Positions 30,264-40,258 of a stretch of DNA of 64,000 bases are shown here, in pieces. The notes under the pieces are model-generated. The model ran no database searches and was not told the DNA's origin. It worked only from the letters and a program-made list of their open reading frames with translations. The position numbers and the translations under genes are program-made. This DNA is from Shimazuella kribbensis DSM 45090 (GTDB lineage: Bacteria; Bacillota; Bacilli; Thermoactinomycetales; Thermoactinomycetaceae). Numbering within the stretch: position 1 is the first letter of the stretch; every line of letters starts with the position of its first letter. The stretch lies in NCBI RefSeq assembly GCF_000428065.1, contig NZ_ATZF01000012.1:110398-174397 (forward strand), read 5' to 3'.

Positions 30264-31808
30264 TTAAAGCGCTTCGGAAAGCGATTGTGCTTGCAAGAAC
30301 AACAAGAGATAGTCACGTCCGCCAGCTTTGGAATCTGTACCAGACATATTAAATCCGCCAAATGGATGAACACCAACCAATGCACCTGTACATTTGCGGT
30401 TGAAGTACAAGTTACCAACATGGAATTCTTTGCGTGCTTTTTCTAGTTTGAGACGATCGCGGCAAATAACGGCACCAGTGAGACCAAACTCTGTATCATT
30501 GGCGATGTCTAACGCTTCGTCAAAACTATCTGCTTTGATAAATGCAAGTACTGGTCCAAAGATTTCTTCTTGGGAGATGCGTGCTTTTGGATCTACATCA
30601 GCAAAGACGGTAGGCTGAATAAAGTATCCATGCTCGTCTCCTTTTTCTCCACCTGCTACTAAGCGTCCTTCTTTTTTCCCAATCTCGATATACTCTAAAA
30701 TTTTATTATAAGCTTTGTCATCCACTACAGGACCAAGATCGATGGTAACATCTTGTGCTTCGCCTAGTTTTAAACTCTTGGTTTTCTCGGTTACTTTCGC
30801 TAATACTTCGTCATAAACGTTTTTATGCACGATTGCGCGTGAACAAGCGGAACATTTTTGTCCAGCGAATCCAAATGCAGATTTTACGATGCTGTCCGCT
30901 GCTAGATCAAGATCTGCATCTTCATCTACTACGATCGAATCTTTCCCACCCATCTCAGCAACAACACGTTTGATCCATTTTTGTCCAGGTGCAGTTTGTG
31001 CTGCTTTTTCATTGATCCGCAGGCCAACTTCACGAGAACCAGTAAAGGAAATAAAACGAGTCATTGGGTGTTTGACGATGTATTCACCAACTACAGGGCC
31101 TGGACCTGGAACATAGTTGACAACACCTGCTGGCAGACCAGCTTCCTCAAGTATTTTGACAAATTGGTAAGCGATTACATTGGTAGGTGTAGCAGGTTTT
31201 AACACAACGGTATTTCCAGCTACAATCGCTGCTGTTGTCATTCCAACCGTAATAGCTAATGGAAAGTTCCATGGGGGAATAACCGCACCAACACCAATTG
31301 GTAGATAAACTAACTCATTTTGCTCTCCAATTAAAGGTGTGATTGGTTGACGTTCGCTGAGACGAAGCATTTCCCTGCCATAAAACTCCATGAAGTCAAT
31401 CGCTTCTGCTGTATCTCCATCTGCTTCTGGCCAGCTTTTACCAGCTTCGGCAACCATCCAAGCAGAGAACTCATGCTTTTTACGACGTAAAATGGCAGCT
31501 GCTTTGAACAATACACGTGCACGAGCTGCTGGCTCTACATGTTTCCACCATGCGAATGCATCTACAGCAGTCTGCATCGCCTGTTCTGCAAGCTTTTCAT
31601 CTGCTTCTGACACAATACCTACTACTTCTTTTGTATTAGAAGGATTGATGGAATCTACTTTTTGTTCAGTTTTGATATGTTTTCCACCGATAATCACATC
31701 GTATTCTTGCCCTAATTCGGACTTTACCTTATCTAAGGCAGCCTCAAAATCTTTGCGATTTTCTTTCAGAGAAAAATCGGTGAATGGTTCATTGCGAAAC
31801 GGAATCAT
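30264..31808 (-). CDS. rocA: 1-pyrroline-5-carboxylate dehydrogenase
   Basis: A 514-residue aldehyde-dehydrogenase-superfamily enzyme of the RocA/PutC class, the family's normal length. Catalytic Cys in [11 protein letters not shown], general-base Glu in VVAEMGGKD, and the NAD site SFTGSREVG are present. It oxidises glutamate semialdehyde to glutamate, the second step of proline and arginine breakdown. It is divergent from proline dehydrogenase at 31972; the 160-bp gap is AT-rich and must hold both promoters. Confidence 0.95.
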   Translation of the reverse strand: MIPFRNEPFTDFSLKENRKDFEAALDKVKSELGQEYDVIIGGKHIKTEQKVDSINPSNTKEVVGIVSEADEKLAEQAMQTAVDAFAWWKHVEPAARARVLFKAAAILRRKKHEFSAWMVAEAGKSWPEADGDTAEAIDFMEFYGREMLRLSERQPITPLIGEQNELVYLPIGVGAVIPPWNFPLAITVGMTTAAIVAGNTVVLKPATPTNVIAYQFVKILEEAGLPAGVVNYVPGPGPVVGEYIVKHPMTRFISFTGSREVGLRINEKAAQTAPGQKWIKRVVAEMGGKDSIVVDEDADLDLAADSIVKSAFGFAGQKCSACSRAIVHKNVYDEVLAKVTEKTKSLKLGEAQDVTIDLGPVVDDKAYNKILEYIEIGKKEGRLVAGGEKGDEHGYFIQPTVFADVDPKARISQEEIFGPVLAFIKADSFDEALDIANDTEFGLTGAVICRDRLKLEKARKEFHVGNLYFNRKCTGALVGVHPFGGFNMSGTDSKAGGRDYLLLFLQAQSLSEAL

Positions 31809-31971
31809 AGAATTTTTTCCTCCTATTTTTTATAACTCGATAAAATTGTAACGCAGAAATCGATCAAAAACAATCATTTACAACGATCTATTGTCTATTT
31901 TCTCTAGAATTTGTATAATAATAACTATAAATTAAACTATATTCATTATTTCATTATAAGTAGGTGTAGTC

Positions 31972-32895
31972 ATGTCATTTGCCAGAAAAGTAGTTTTATC
32001 ACTAGCTGCGAATCGGGTTATCCGCTCCTTTGCAAGCAAATATGGGATGAAACTGGGTGCTGGGCGATTCATTGCTGGAGTCACCTTAGAAGAAGCAATC
32101 AAACGTACAAGTGAACTGAACGATCAAAATCTATGGGTGACATTGGATCACTTAGGTGAAAGCGTTACCTCAAAGGAAGAGGCATTGGAAGCTACACGCA
32201 TGGCAATCGATACCTATGCAGCAATTTATGCAGCTGGGTTGACCAAAACAAACGTTTCCGTCAAGTTAACACAACTTGGCCTAGATATAGATTCTTCCTT
32301 TTGCTTAGAAAATATGAGGGAAATCGTAACAAAAGCAAAAGAAACCAATAATTTTTTACGAATTGATATGGAGGATACCCCTCGGATCGACATTACGATG
32401 GAGATTTTCCAAACTTTGTTAAATGAATTTGGAAGCGCTAACATCGGACTTGTTATCCAGTCTTATTTGTATCGATCGGAAAAAGATGTGGAAAATTTAG
32501 GAAAACAAGGTGTCAACCTTCGCATGGTAAAAGGAGCTTACAAAGAACCAAAAGAAGTAGCTTACCCATCCAAAAAAGATGTGGATGATCAATACATTGC
32601 TCTTGTCAAGCAACATTTGTTAAACGGAGCATATACAGCTATTGCTACTCACGATGAAAACATGATTCATCCATTGATTACATGGTTGAAGGGAAATAAT
32701 ATCCCAGATCATCTATATGAATTTCAAATGTTGTATGGCATTCGAAGTGATCTTGCTAAAAAGCTCGTTGCAGATGGATTTAAAGTAAGAGTTTATACAC
32801 CATTTGGCAAAGAATGGTATCCCTATTTTACAAGACGTCTCGCAGAGAGACCAGCAAATGCTCTTTTCATCATTAAAAATCTATTCAAAAAGTAA
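31972..32895 (+). CDS. putB: proline dehydrogenase
   Basis: A 307-residue monofunctional FAD enzyme of the PutB/FadM type. It shows the TIM-barrel signatures SVKLTQLGLDID, LRIDMEDT, GVNLRMVKGAYKEP, ATHDE and the C-terminal VRVYTPFGKEWYPYFTRRLAERPAN. It oxidises proline to 1-pyrroline-5-carboxylate, which the divergent dehydrogenase then uses. The start ATG follows GTAGGTG. Confidence 0.94.
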   Translation: MSFARKVVLSLAANRVIRSFASKYGMKLGAGRFIAGVTLEEAIKRTSELNDQNLWVTLDHLGESVTSKEEALEATRMAIDTYAAIYAAGLTKTNVSVKLTQLGLDIDSSFCLENMREIVTKAKETNNFLRIDMEDTPRIDITMEIFQTLLNEFGSANIGLVIQSYLYRSEKDVENLGKQGVNLRMVKGAYKEPKEVAYPSKKDVDDQYIALVKQHLLNGAYTAIATHDENMIHPLITWLKGNNIPDHLYEFQMLYGIRSDLAKKLVADGFKVRVYTPFGKEWYPYFTRRLAERPANALFIIKNLFKK

Positions 32896-32967
32896 AGACA
32901 TTTTATAGGTATTTATATTTTATCTGCATAACCAAAGGACTCATTCGTTCGATTATAGCTATCTTAA

Positions 32968-32998
32968 GAAAAAAGGGCCCATGGGCTCTTTTTTTGTA
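32968..32998 (+). terminator. terminator after proline dehydrogenase
   Basis: AAAAAAGGGCCC ATGGGCTCTTTTTTT. The upstream in-frame ATG of the following regulator lies in this stem, so it is not that gene's start. Confidence 0.8.
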
Positions 32999-33061
32999 TT
33001 AGTATATAGGGAACGCAGATTTTGCAGACTACCCATTGATCGAGAAAGGGGCGAAAGAGAC

Positions 33062-33550
33062 ATGGAACTGCAAGAAGAGATACTATCGTTGCTGACTGAG
33101 AATGCTCGACTCACCATCGAACAGATCGCACATATTGTAAATCAGCCAATCGAACTGGTAGATGAGACGATTGCGTTATTGGAAAAAAAACAAGCTATCA
33201 TCGCCTATCAATGTGTGATAGATTGGAAAAAAATCGGAAAACAAAGAGTCCGCGCTCTGATCGATGTACAAGTTACTCCCCAACATGGTTATGGTTTTGA
33301 TGTGATCGCAAAACGAATAGCTATGTATGAAGAAGTGGTAAATGTATACTTGATGTCTGGTGCTTACGATTTATCCATTTCGCTGGAAGTGGATTCTTTG
33401 GAAGCAGTAGGTCTTTTTGTAACCGAAAAACTAGCCCCATTAGACTTTGTCGTCAACACAAGAACTCATTTCGTCTTAAAAAAATACAAAGAGGCAAATG
33501 TTCTACTCGATACAGACAGTCCTGATAATCGATTACATATTGCCCCTTAA
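33062..33550 (+). CDS. alaR: Lrp/AsnC-family regulator (AlaR/YugG-like)
   Basis: A 162-residue regulator: N-terminal AsnC-type helix-turn-helix (ENARLTIEQIAHIVNQP...) and a C-terminal ligand-binding domain (GYGFDVIAKRIAMYEEV, YLMSGAYDLSISLEV). Start at ATG 33062; the frame extends to 32981, inside a terminator. The gene order with the next aminotransferase matches yugG-yugH (alaR-alaT) of B. subtilis, where it controls alanine synthesis. Confidence 0.85.
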   Translation: MELQEEILSLLTENARLTIEQIAHIVNQPIELVDETIALLEKKQAIIAYQCVIDWKKIGKQRVRALIDVQVTPQHGYGFDVIAKRIAMYEEVVNVYLMSGAYDLSISLEVDSLEAVGLFVTEKLAPLDFVVNTRTHFVLKKYKEANVLLDTDSPDNRLHIAP

Positions 33551-33577
33551 TTTATTCAGGAAAAGGTTGTGTTTGTC

Positions 33578-34780
33578 ATGGATTTAGAGTCTAAATTATC
33601 TCCGATCGTGCGAGATATGGCTCCCTCTGGAATACGTCGTTTTTTCGATCTTGTCAATCAAATACCAGATGCTATTTCCCTTGGTGTGGGAGAACCAGAC
33701 TTTGTTACTCCTTATCACATTCGTAAAGCAGTAACGGATTCGCTAGAACACGGGCCAACCAGCTACACTTCTAATCAAGGTTTGCCAGAATTCCTTTCCG
33801 CTATCTCGAATTACTTACAAAAGCAATTTCAATTAACATACAATGCTGAAACAGAAATTATTACAACGTTTGGCGGCAGCGAAGCAATTGACCTTGCATT
33901 GCGTGCGCTCCTCTGTCCTGGTGATGAAGTACTCGTAGTAGAACCATCTTATGTCTCATACGAGCCTTGTGTTGTGCTAGCAGGTGGTATTCCTGTACCT
34001 GTTGCTACGCATGCGAGTGAAGGGTTCAAATTACGTGTAGAAGATTTGGAACGAAGAGTAACTCCAAATACAAAGGCACTTATTCTCTGTTATCCAAATA
34101 ACCCCACTGGTGCGATTATGACAGCAGAAGACTACGCTCCCATCGTGGAATTTGTCAAAAAACATGAGTTGATCGTCATTTCAGATGAAATCTATGCAGA
34201 ACTTACTTATGGCGGAAAAAAACATGTCTCCATCGCATCCTTTGACGGTATGAAAGATCACACCATCTTAATCAATGGATTCTCCAAATCTTTTGCGATG
34301 ACAGGTTGGCGAATCGGCTTTATTGCCGCACCTGAACCGCTATTTCGTGGAATGTTAAAAATCCATCAATATACCGCACTCTGTGCACCACGAATGAGCC
34401 AAATTGCTGCTCTTGAAGCACTACAAAACGGGCTGCAAGAATGCAATAATATGATGCAACAATATGATCGAAGACGTCGTTTTGTCGTTCATTCTCTTTC
34501 CGAAATGGGACTGACTTGTATGAACCCAGAAGGAGCTTTCTATGCTTTCCCATCCATTGCCTCTACAGGGCTAGATGCAGAGACATTTGCTGAACAACTT
34601 TTGTTAGAAGAAGGGGTCGCAGTAGTTCCTGGAGGAGTATTTGGCCCAAGTGGAACAGAGCATATCCGTTGTTCTTATGCCACTTCTTTGGATCGATTGG
34701 GAGAAGCAATGAAACGGATGAAGCGATTTGTAGAGAAGAAAAAAAAGGAAAAACAAGATCCCTTTCTTCAGTTGGGATAA
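33578..34780 (+). CDS. alaT: aminotransferase class I/II, AlaT/YugH-like
   Basis: A PLP-dependent aminotransferase of 400 residues, with the Schiff-base Lys in INGFSKSFAMTGWRIG, cofactor Asp/Tyr in VISDEIYAELTY and NNPTGA upstream. By synteny it is the alanine transaminase partner of AlaR. I use ATG 33578; a GTG three codons earlier has AGGA at better spacing and cannot be excluded. The C-terminus is unusually Lys-rich (KKKKEK). Confidence 0.87.
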   Translation: MDLESKLSPIVRDMAPSGIRRFFDLVNQIPDAISLGVGEPDFVTPYHIRKAVTDSLEHGPTSYTSNQGLPEFLSAISNYLQKQFQLTYNAETEIITTFGGSEAIDLALRALLCPGDEVLVVEPSYVSYEPCVVLAGGIPVPVATHASEGFKLRVEDLERRVTPNTKALILCYPNNPTGAIMTAEDYAPIVEFVKKHELIVISDEIYAELTYGGKKHVSIASFDGMKDHTILINGFSKSFAMTGWRIGFIAAPEPLFRGMLKIHQYTALCAPRMSQIAALEALQNGLQECNNMMQQYDRRRRFVVHSLSEMGLTCMNPEGAFYAFPSIASTGLDAETFAEQLLLEEGVAVVPGGVFGPSGTEHIRCSYATSLDRLGEAMKRMKRFVEKKKKEKQDPFLQLG

Positions 34781-34808
34781 AAAAGATCCGTTTGGATCTT
34801 TTTTTGTT
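34779..34808 (+). terminator. terminator after alaT
   Basis: AAAAAAGATCC, loop, GGATCTTTTTTTG. Confidence 0.85.
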
Positions 34809-34810
34809 TT

Positions 34811-35020
34811 AGGACTTACGAACGGGAATCCTTCCCGTTTCAATGGGGTAGATGAAAGAGAGCGTTGCCTGAATCTCCACTATGAGATGATTTGGGGCAA
34901 CTCATAAAACGCAATGGGCTAGGAACTAGCCTTCGTGAAGGGACTGGCATGAGTCGACCCAATGAAACAAGAATCTCTCCTATTCATTGGAGAGAGGTTC
35001 ACGAAAAACCAACCTTTATT
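34811..35020 (+). mobile_element. remnant or mini-element of IS200/IS605 type without a full tnpB
   Basis: The left part has a hairpin AACGGGA/TCCCGTT (34821-34840). The right part has AGAATCTCTCC, loop, GGAGAGAGGTTCA, like the IS605 right-end hairpin. Between them the frame gives PMKQES-type residues common at TnpB C-termini. The block looks like fused ends with the guide-scaffold region and no nuclease gene. It lies directly upstream of cassette C9. Confidence 0.5.
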
Positions 35021-35065
35021 AACATATTTCAATTATTTTATACACGATTAAGATATACTTATCTT

Positions 35066-35482
35066 ATGTTGGAGATAAAGGAAAACACGGATGGCGATTG
35101 GCTTTTGGATAGACCAGCAACTGATACTCACACACTGAAAGGGGAAAAAATATACTCCTTCACTGGTGCTTATGGTCCCGTTTCCATTACTGTCTTCACT
35201 GCACATCCTGACCAAGTCACATGGAACAAAGACAAAGTGACTTGCAGAAATGGGATAATTTTCATCGATTATCCCATCGAAGATCGACACCTTTGTTTCG
35301 AGATAAATCCAAGCCTAGAACAAGTTTTTCTGCTCCATCAAGGAAAAGTGTTTTTCAGCATCACATCAAGAGGATTCCTCTTTAAAGAATTGACCGAACC
35401 GTTTCGTTTCCTCAGGGATGAATTGTTCATCCCTGAGATTGAGCGCCTGAAAGACCGCGTCTTGGTACGGGCTTTCAGGTAG
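35066..35482 (+). CDS. orphan cassette gene C9, 138 aa, unknown function
   Basis: Not recognised. Soluble, mostly beta, with many aromatics. Codon use is close to the host, so if it belongs to the cassette class it is well ameliorated. The frame extends to 34892 through the IS remnant; I prefer the ATG at 35066. There a TATACT box ends only 7 bases before the ATG and no Shine-Dalgarno is seen, so the mRNA may be leaderless. A perfect GC hairpin follows. Confidence 0.6.
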   Translation: MLEIKENTDGDWLLDRPATDTHTLKGEKIYSFTGAYGPVSITVFTAHPDQVTWNKDKVTCRNGIIFIDYPIEDRHLCFEINPSLEQVFLLHQGKVFFSITSRGFLFKELTEPFRFLRDELFIPEIERLKDRVLVRAFR

Positions 35483-35488
35483 ACATGT

Positions 35489-35513
35489 GGCCGGCCCTTG
35501 ATTTGGGCCGGCC
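35489..35513 (+). terminator. GC-rich hairpin ending cassette C9
   Basis: A perfect 9-bp stem, GGCCGGCCC / GGGCCGGCC, loop TTGATTT, 6 bp past the stop. Confidence 0.72.
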
Positions 35514-35549
35514 GCAACGCTTTTCCAAAATTATAGACTTCAGAGCTTT

Positions 35550-35984
35550 TTATGAAAAAATATGTAGATAAATAAAAATAATAGCTAAGATGAACCAAAT
35601 AGGTGCAAAAATAAAAAATAATACGATAATTGTACCTAGACATCCTCCACTCTCCTCTTCTATGAAAAGAAGATCAAGGCAGTAAAAAATACTTCCTCCT
35701 ACCACCAGTATTTGTTTTACATCTTCTCCTTCTTTTTGGCGAATCCATTCCTCCATTTCTGTTTTTTTATTTTCTGGAAAAAATACAATCTCTACTTCTC
35801 TGGAATACTCTTCGTCATCATCAAGTTCTACAAGTATATGGGTATCTACATCCTCTATATAAACAATATCGTTTCGATCTTTGGTAAAATCTATCAATAA
35901 TTGTGGGTTTTCTTTAGGAAAAATGTAATACAACCTCTTCTGTATATTCTCTTGGTCATTTCGATGTATATCTAATGATTCCAA
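35550..35984 (-). CDS. hypothetical protein with C-terminal membrane helix, 144 aa
   Basis: Not recognised. Residues 1-95 are acidic and soluble (DVDTHILVELDDDEEYSREVEI...). The C-terminus has one long or two short hydrophobic helices (about residues 96-106 and 114-142). It starts at a TTG (35984) with AAGGTGGG upstream. Codon use is AT-rich like the host. Confidence 0.6.
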   Translation of the reverse strand: MESLDIHRNDQENIQKRLYYIFPKENPQLLIDFTKDRNDIVYIEDVDTHILVELDDDEEYSREVEIVFFPENKKTEMEEWIRQKEGEDVKQILVVGGSIFYCLDLLFIEEESGGCLGTIIVLFFIFAPIWFILAIIFIYLHIFS

Positions 35985-36174
35985 TTTACACCCACCTTAT
36001 AAAAAAATTATTTAAATAATGCATATTATAACAAAACTGCTATCCCATTTACTTTTATTCTCCTACTCTATTTCTATCTGTAATAAAAACCCTTCAAAGG
36101 GCAATAGCACTTACATACCAAAGCCCCTACTCATAAACTAAACGTAAACGGATCTGACAGGTGGGTGAGAAACA

Positions 36175-36909
36175 TTGCAAAAAGAGATTAGTAAGATAGG
36201 CAATGCCAAGATTCTTGCCAGCAACCACTATGTTGCACCACATATCCCCGAATATCACCAGTTAACCAAAGCCAACTTACAAAATATGTTACACAAATAC
36301 CCCACGGTCTATGTCAAACCGAATAACTCTTGTCAAGGTAAGGGTGTTATTCGTATTGAACGCAAAAAAAATTACTATTTGATAAAACCACGCGACCGCG
36401 ATAAAACATATCGTCTGGCTTCTATAGATGCTTTACTACGTTGTATTCAGCGAGAAAAAATGAAACGAAAGTATCTCATTCAAAGAGGAATTGCCAGTTA
36501 TACAGTGAAAAAACGATTATTTGATATCCGAACACATCTGGTGCGTATAGACGGCAAATGGGAAATGGGGGCCATCATTGGCCGTGTTGCTACAAAACGG
36601 GGAGTTGCTACAAATGCATATAGTGGCGGTACTCCTGTCCCTATCCAATCTTTATTAAAAGATCACTTGGAGTTTGATGAAGCAAAAAGTGAAAATTATA
36701 TCGAGCAACTAACTGCCCTTTCTTTAGAAGCAACCAAAACCTTTGGTAGCGCATTTCCTAAGTGGACAGAATTTGGACTCGATATCGGAATCGATGAAAG
36801 AGGGGAATTGTGGATATACGAAATTAACATCAAACCAGGAATGTTGGTGTTTCGCAAAGATCGTCCATCTTACCAACGAATCATGCAAATGAAAAAATTG
36901 AAATCGTGA
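36175..36909 (+). CDS. YheC/YheD-family ATP-grasp protein (spore coat-associated)
   Basis: A 244-residue protein of the YheC/YheD endospore coat family. It shows the N-terminal VYVKPNNSCQGKGVIRI loop, FDIRTHLVRIDGKWEMGAIIGRVA and the C-terminal ATP-grasp residues LDIGIDERGELWIYEINIKPG. These proteins may ligate a carboxylate to an amine on the coat. It starts at TTG with GGTGGG upstream. Shorter than the usual 350-450 residues, so only the ATP-grasp core is present. Confidence 0.8.
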   Translation: MQKEISKIGNAKILASNHYVAPHIPEYHQLTKANLQNMLHKYPTVYVKPNNSCQGKGVIRIERKKNYYLIKPRDRDKTYRLASIDALLRCIQREKMKRKYLIQRGIASYTVKKRLFDIRTHLVRIDGKWEMGAIIGRVATKRGVATNAYSGGTPVPIQSLLKDHLEFDEAKSENYIEQLTALSLEATKTFGSAFPKWTEFGLDIGIDERGELWIYEINIKPGMLVFRKDRPSYQRIMQMKKLKS

Positions 36910-36915
36910 AAAAAT

Positions 36916-36952
36916 AAAGTGGCAATACGGCAAAGGTATTGCCACCTCTCCT
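36916..36952. terminator. terminator between the ATP-grasp gene and ansA
   Basis: GTGGCAATAC, loop, GTATTGCCAC between convergent genes. Confidence 0.8.
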
Positions 36953-36958
36953 GATGTT

Positions 36959-37951
36959 TTATGATCTATCGAAAGCAATTGGTCTTTCCATGATCTTCTT
37001 TACTTCGCTTGGTTCTTCGCTTTTCCCCAAAGTCCACATTAGTTTTGCCACTATGGCTTCCGTATTCATATTCTTTGTATGAATGATACTTTTCTCTACA
37101 ATATTGCGTCCAACTTCATACAAATGCAGGTCTTCTCCCTCTTCCAAACATTGTGTGGTGATCACTACTGATATCTCACTATCGATTAACTCTTCAATCT
37201 TTGGCAATAGATTACGGCCGACTATTGGGATTCCGCCACTACCAAAACTTTCCACAATAACCCCCTTATATACCTCTTGCTTGAGGTAATCGAATATATC
37301 CGGTTTTATCCCTGGATATAACTTCAGTACGATCACATCTGTACAAAGAGATGTATCACAAAGGAGAAGATGATTATCATTTGTAGGTCTCCCTAATGGA
37401 TAGGTCACATCTTGATTGTTTACATAACCGATATAGGGATGGTTGACACTTTCAAATGCATCATAGCTTTTTGTTTTGATCTTCACTGCTCTTGTTCCCT
37501 GAATAACTCGCCCATCAAATACAACAAATACACCACTTATATCTTCACAAGCAAACCGAATGGCATCTTGGAGATTTCGTTTGGCATCCGTAATTTCAAA
37601 ACTCATTGGTACTTGAGAACCTGTCAAAACAATTGGTTTATTGCCTTGTTGCAGCATATACGACAAAGCAGCAGAGGTATACGCCATTGTGTCTGTACCG
37701 TGTGTGATAACAAATCCATCATATAAATCATAGTGATCTCGAACTGCCTCCGCTATCGTCACCCATGATTCGGGCTGCATATTGGTACTATCAATATTCA
37801 TCAATACTTTGGTATCTAGTTGATCGAGTAGAGGGATCTTCTCTACAAAGCGAATGAACTCATCTGGGGTCATCCCTGGCGTTAATCCTTTTTCTCCTTG
37901 AATCGATGCAATGGTTCCACCTGTTGCGAGCAATAAAAGCTTCTTTTTCAA
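36959..37951 (-). CDS. ansA: L-asparaginase type I
   Basis: A 330-residue cytosolic type I asparaginase that turns asparagine into aspartate and ammonia. Both catalytic threonine motifs are present: ATGGTIAS near residue 11 and [12 protein letters not shown] near residue 88. TTG start at 37951 with GGAGGG upstream; the frame extends to 38032. Its 3' end faces the ATP-grasp gene. Confidence 0.93.
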   Translation of the reverse strand: MKKKLLLLATGGTIASIQGEKGLTPGMTPDEFIRFVEKIPLLDQLDTKVLMNIDSTNMQPESWVTIAEAVRDHYDLYDGFVITHGTDTMAYTSAALSYMLQQGNKPIVLTGSQVPMSFEITDAKRNLQDAIRFACEDISGVFVVFDGRVIQGTRAVKIKTKSYDAFESVNHPYIGYVNNQDVTYPLGRPTNDNHLLLCDTSLCTDVIVLKLYPGIKPDIFDYLKQEVYKGVIVESFGSGGIPIVGRNLLPKIEELIDSEISVVITTQCLEEGEDLHLYEVGRNIVEKSIIHTKNMNTEAIVAKLMWTLGKSEEPSEVKKIMERPIAFDRS

Positions 37952-38144
37952 CCTGATCCCTCCTCTGTATATAAATCCGGACAGCTCTTTTGTTTTAATC
38001 TTTCTATTGAAGCAAACAATATACAATCTCACGGAAAATAATCAATGCTTTATTCATATAGAATTATACAATATCTAATTAAAAAAATTACAGGATAAGC
38101 TTTTAAATTAAACAAAAAAGATTTTAGCCCTTTTTTACTCAAGC

Positions 38145-38178
38145 AAAATGACCTCTAGGTGTACACCTAGAGGTCACA
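38145..38178 (-). terminator. terminator after the long YitT gene
   Basis: GTGACCTCTAGGTGTACACC then TAGAGGTCAC, a perfect palindrome downstream of 38202 on the minus strand. Confidence 0.75.
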
Positions 38179-38201
38179 GCGTAATAAATATAAGAAAAGT
38201 T

Positions 38202-39092
38202 CTAGTGAATATCTCGTTTCTTAAAGCTTTCTCCTCTGACTTCATGGATATTGCCAATAGCCAGAAAAGCGGCTGGATCAATATCTTCTACAATCGCCTT
38301 GAGTTTTGCTTCTTCTAAACGTGTCACCACACAAAAGATTACCTTTTTATCATCTCCTGTATATGCTCCTTCGCCATTTAAATAAGTAACTCCACGTCCT
38401 AAACGATGTAAAATAACATCCCCAAGATCTTTTGATTTTTCGCTAATGATCCACACAGACTTTGTCTCTTCAAATCCTTCTATCGTGATATCGATAACTT
38501 TAAAAGCGATGAAATAGGCGATCAACGAATACATGGCACGATCCCATCCAAACACAAAGCCCGCACTTCCTAAAATAAAGATGTTAAAAAACATGACCGT
38601 CTGACCTACCGAAAAAGGGATCTTTTTATTAAACATAATCGCCAATATCTCTGTACCATCCAATGATCCCCCATAACGAATAACAAGACCAATACCTATC
38701 CCAATGATAATTCCGCCGAATACTGCGGCTAATAGTGGATCTTCTGTTAAAGGAGGAACAGGGTGGAGCCATACCGTCCCAATAGACATGACAAGAACCC
38801 CAAATAAAGTAGAAATCGCAAATGTTTTTCCTATCTGTTTATACCCTAAGAAAAAGAACGGTAAGTTTAATACAAAAAGGAAAATCCCTAAATTCCATCC
38901 GGAAAGATGGGACAACATAATCGAAATACCAACTACTCCACCATCTATAACTTGATTGGGAACAAGAAAGATTTCCAATCCAACCGCTACTAATAGTGCA
39001 CCTAACAGAATCAAGGTTCCCCGTTTTAGTATTTTTGCGGCTGTTAATTTTTTATGATTTATTTGTTCGGTTGCAGATACAATTTCTCCCAT
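38202..39092 (-). CDS. YitT-family membrane protein with DUF2179 domain
   Basis: A full-length (296-residue) YitT protein: N-terminal membrane part with GGSLDGTEILAIM, then the soluble C-terminal DUF2179 domain (about residues 215-290). Function unknown. GGGAGG before the ATG. Compare the short YitT at 25131. Confidence 0.87.
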   Translation of the reverse strand: MGEIVSATEQINHKKLTAAKILKRGTLILLGALLVAVGLEIFLVPNQVIDGGVVGISIMLSHLSGWNLGIFLFVLNLPFFFLGYKQIGKTFAISTLFGVLVMSIGTVWLHPVPPLTEDPLLAAVFGGIIIGIGIGLVIRYGGSLDGTEILAIMFNKKIPFSVGQTVMFFNIFILGSAGFVFGWDRAMYSLIAYFIAFKVIDITIEGFEETKSVWIISEKSKDLGDVILHRLGRGVTYLNGEGAYTGDDKKVIFCVVTRLEEAKLKAIVEDIDPAAFLAIGNIHEVRGESFKKRDIH

Positions 39093-39195
39093 AACTTGTA
39101 CCTCCCTTTATTTTTTCTGATGAATTCAAGCAGTAAGAGGATGTTATATAAGGACATCATAGCTTTGGTTCTCTTAATAGCAGAAAGATGGCCCC

Positions 39196-40119
39196 TTAAT
39201 CTATCGCTTTCAATTTTGCCTTTAGTTGATCCCGATTCACGGAAGTGTACTTCGCAGTGTTTTGAATTAGAGGTGCTCCTTGCTTCGTGACGTGTCCAAG
39301 ATAGTAAGCAATTTCATCTAAACTCCATCCCGCTTTGATTGCTCGATGTGCAAAATCCTGTCGCAGTTCATGAAAAGTAATATCGTGAATAAGTTCCCAC
39401 TCTGTTTTTGTAGCTTTCTTTTTTAGACTAGCAAACCAGCGATGAATACCATTTTCGCTAAGATGTTCAGACTTTTGGGAGAGGAATACAAACGTACTCT
39501 CTTTCTTTTTTCGTTCTTCACTATGCAAGTACTGGTATAACAGTTTACGTACCTTATTTAGCAGATCAATGTCACGTTTTTTGCCACTCTTATTTCCAAC
39601 CGTAATCCAACCCGATTTTGGACCGATATGACAATCTTCTACTTGAAGCCATGACACATCACAGACACGGCATCCTGCCCAGTAACCCAAAGCAAAAATC
39701 GCTTCTCCACGAAGATTTCGTTGTCTTTCTACTAACGTTTGGAGTATATGTCGTTGGTCATCACTCAGTTCTCGTGGAGCGACCGTGACTGGAGGGGGAA
39801 CATAGACATCATGTGCGGGGTTTTGCGATAGTAAGTGTTTTTCTTGAATGAGCCAATTTGCAAAACGGCTCAGCGCGGCGCGAACTTTGTTCAGATGTGC
39901 ACTGCTGTATCCTTTGGACTTTAGTTCGCCAAGGAAAATCTCTACGTTTTCACGAGATAATTGCTGTATCAAAAACTGTTCTTTGTTTCCAGAACATTCT
40001 CCCATCCACTCGATAAACTGTCGAAGGACTCGTAAATAAGCATCCACGGTTTGACCACTTTTGCACTGTGTCAGATACACTTCATATTCATCCAGCAGAG
40101 GCAGAGAAAACCCTTTCAT
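39196..40119 (-). CDS. tyrosine recombinase (XerC/XerD-like integrase)
   Basis: A 307-residue recombinase with an N-terminal SAM-like DNA-binding domain (residues 1-95) and a full catalytic domain. The Arg is in WAGCRVCDVSW, Lys in NKSGKKRDI, HxxR in HELRQDF, His in YYLGHVTKQ and the nucleophile Tyr in TAKYTSVN. The size fits Xer, but it is not in an operon like chromosomal xerC or xerD. An inverted repeat and a third partial copy lie just upstream (40143-40258). Confidence 0.85.
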   Translation of the reverse strand: MKGFSLPLLDEYEVYLTQCKSGQTVDAYLRVLRQFIEWMGECSGNKEQFLIQQLSRENVEIFLGELKSKGYSSAHLNKVRAALSRFANWLIQEKHLLSQNPAHDVYVPPPVTVAPRELSDDQRHILQTLVERQRNLRGEAIFALGYWAGCRVCDVSWLQVEDCHIGPKSGWITVGNKSGKKRDIDLLNKVRKLLYQYLHSEERKKKESTFVFLSQKSEHLSENGIHRWFASLKKKATKTEWELIHDITFHELRQDFAHRAIKAGWSLDEIAYYLGHVTKQGAPLIQNTAKYTSVNRDQLKAKLKAID

Positions 40120-40142
40120 TATTCCAGATCCTTTCTGTCCAT

Positions 40143-40258
40143 TTCTGTTGCGTTTATTTGAATACAATATTCCTGGATAAAAATAATACAATGCTTTATT
40201 TGCATGCTCTTATTATAACATAAAACGCAACGGAAATAAAATTCCGTTGCGTTTTATG
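40143..40258. repeat. inverted repeat plus third copy beside the recombinase gene
   Basis: CATAAAACGCAACGGAA (40219-40235) and its exact 17-bp reverse complement (40242-40258) flank ATAAAA. A near copy (TTCTGTTGCGTTTAT) lies at 40143-40157, just upstream of the recombinase start. It may be a recombinase site, an operator or a two-way terminator. Confidence 0.6.

Noticed and set aside
40219..40258. Reading the 17-bp inverted repeat and other hairpins as integron attC sites
   Set aside because: The cassettes are scattered rather than in an array, and their hairpins share no common R'/R'' core. An integron does not fit.
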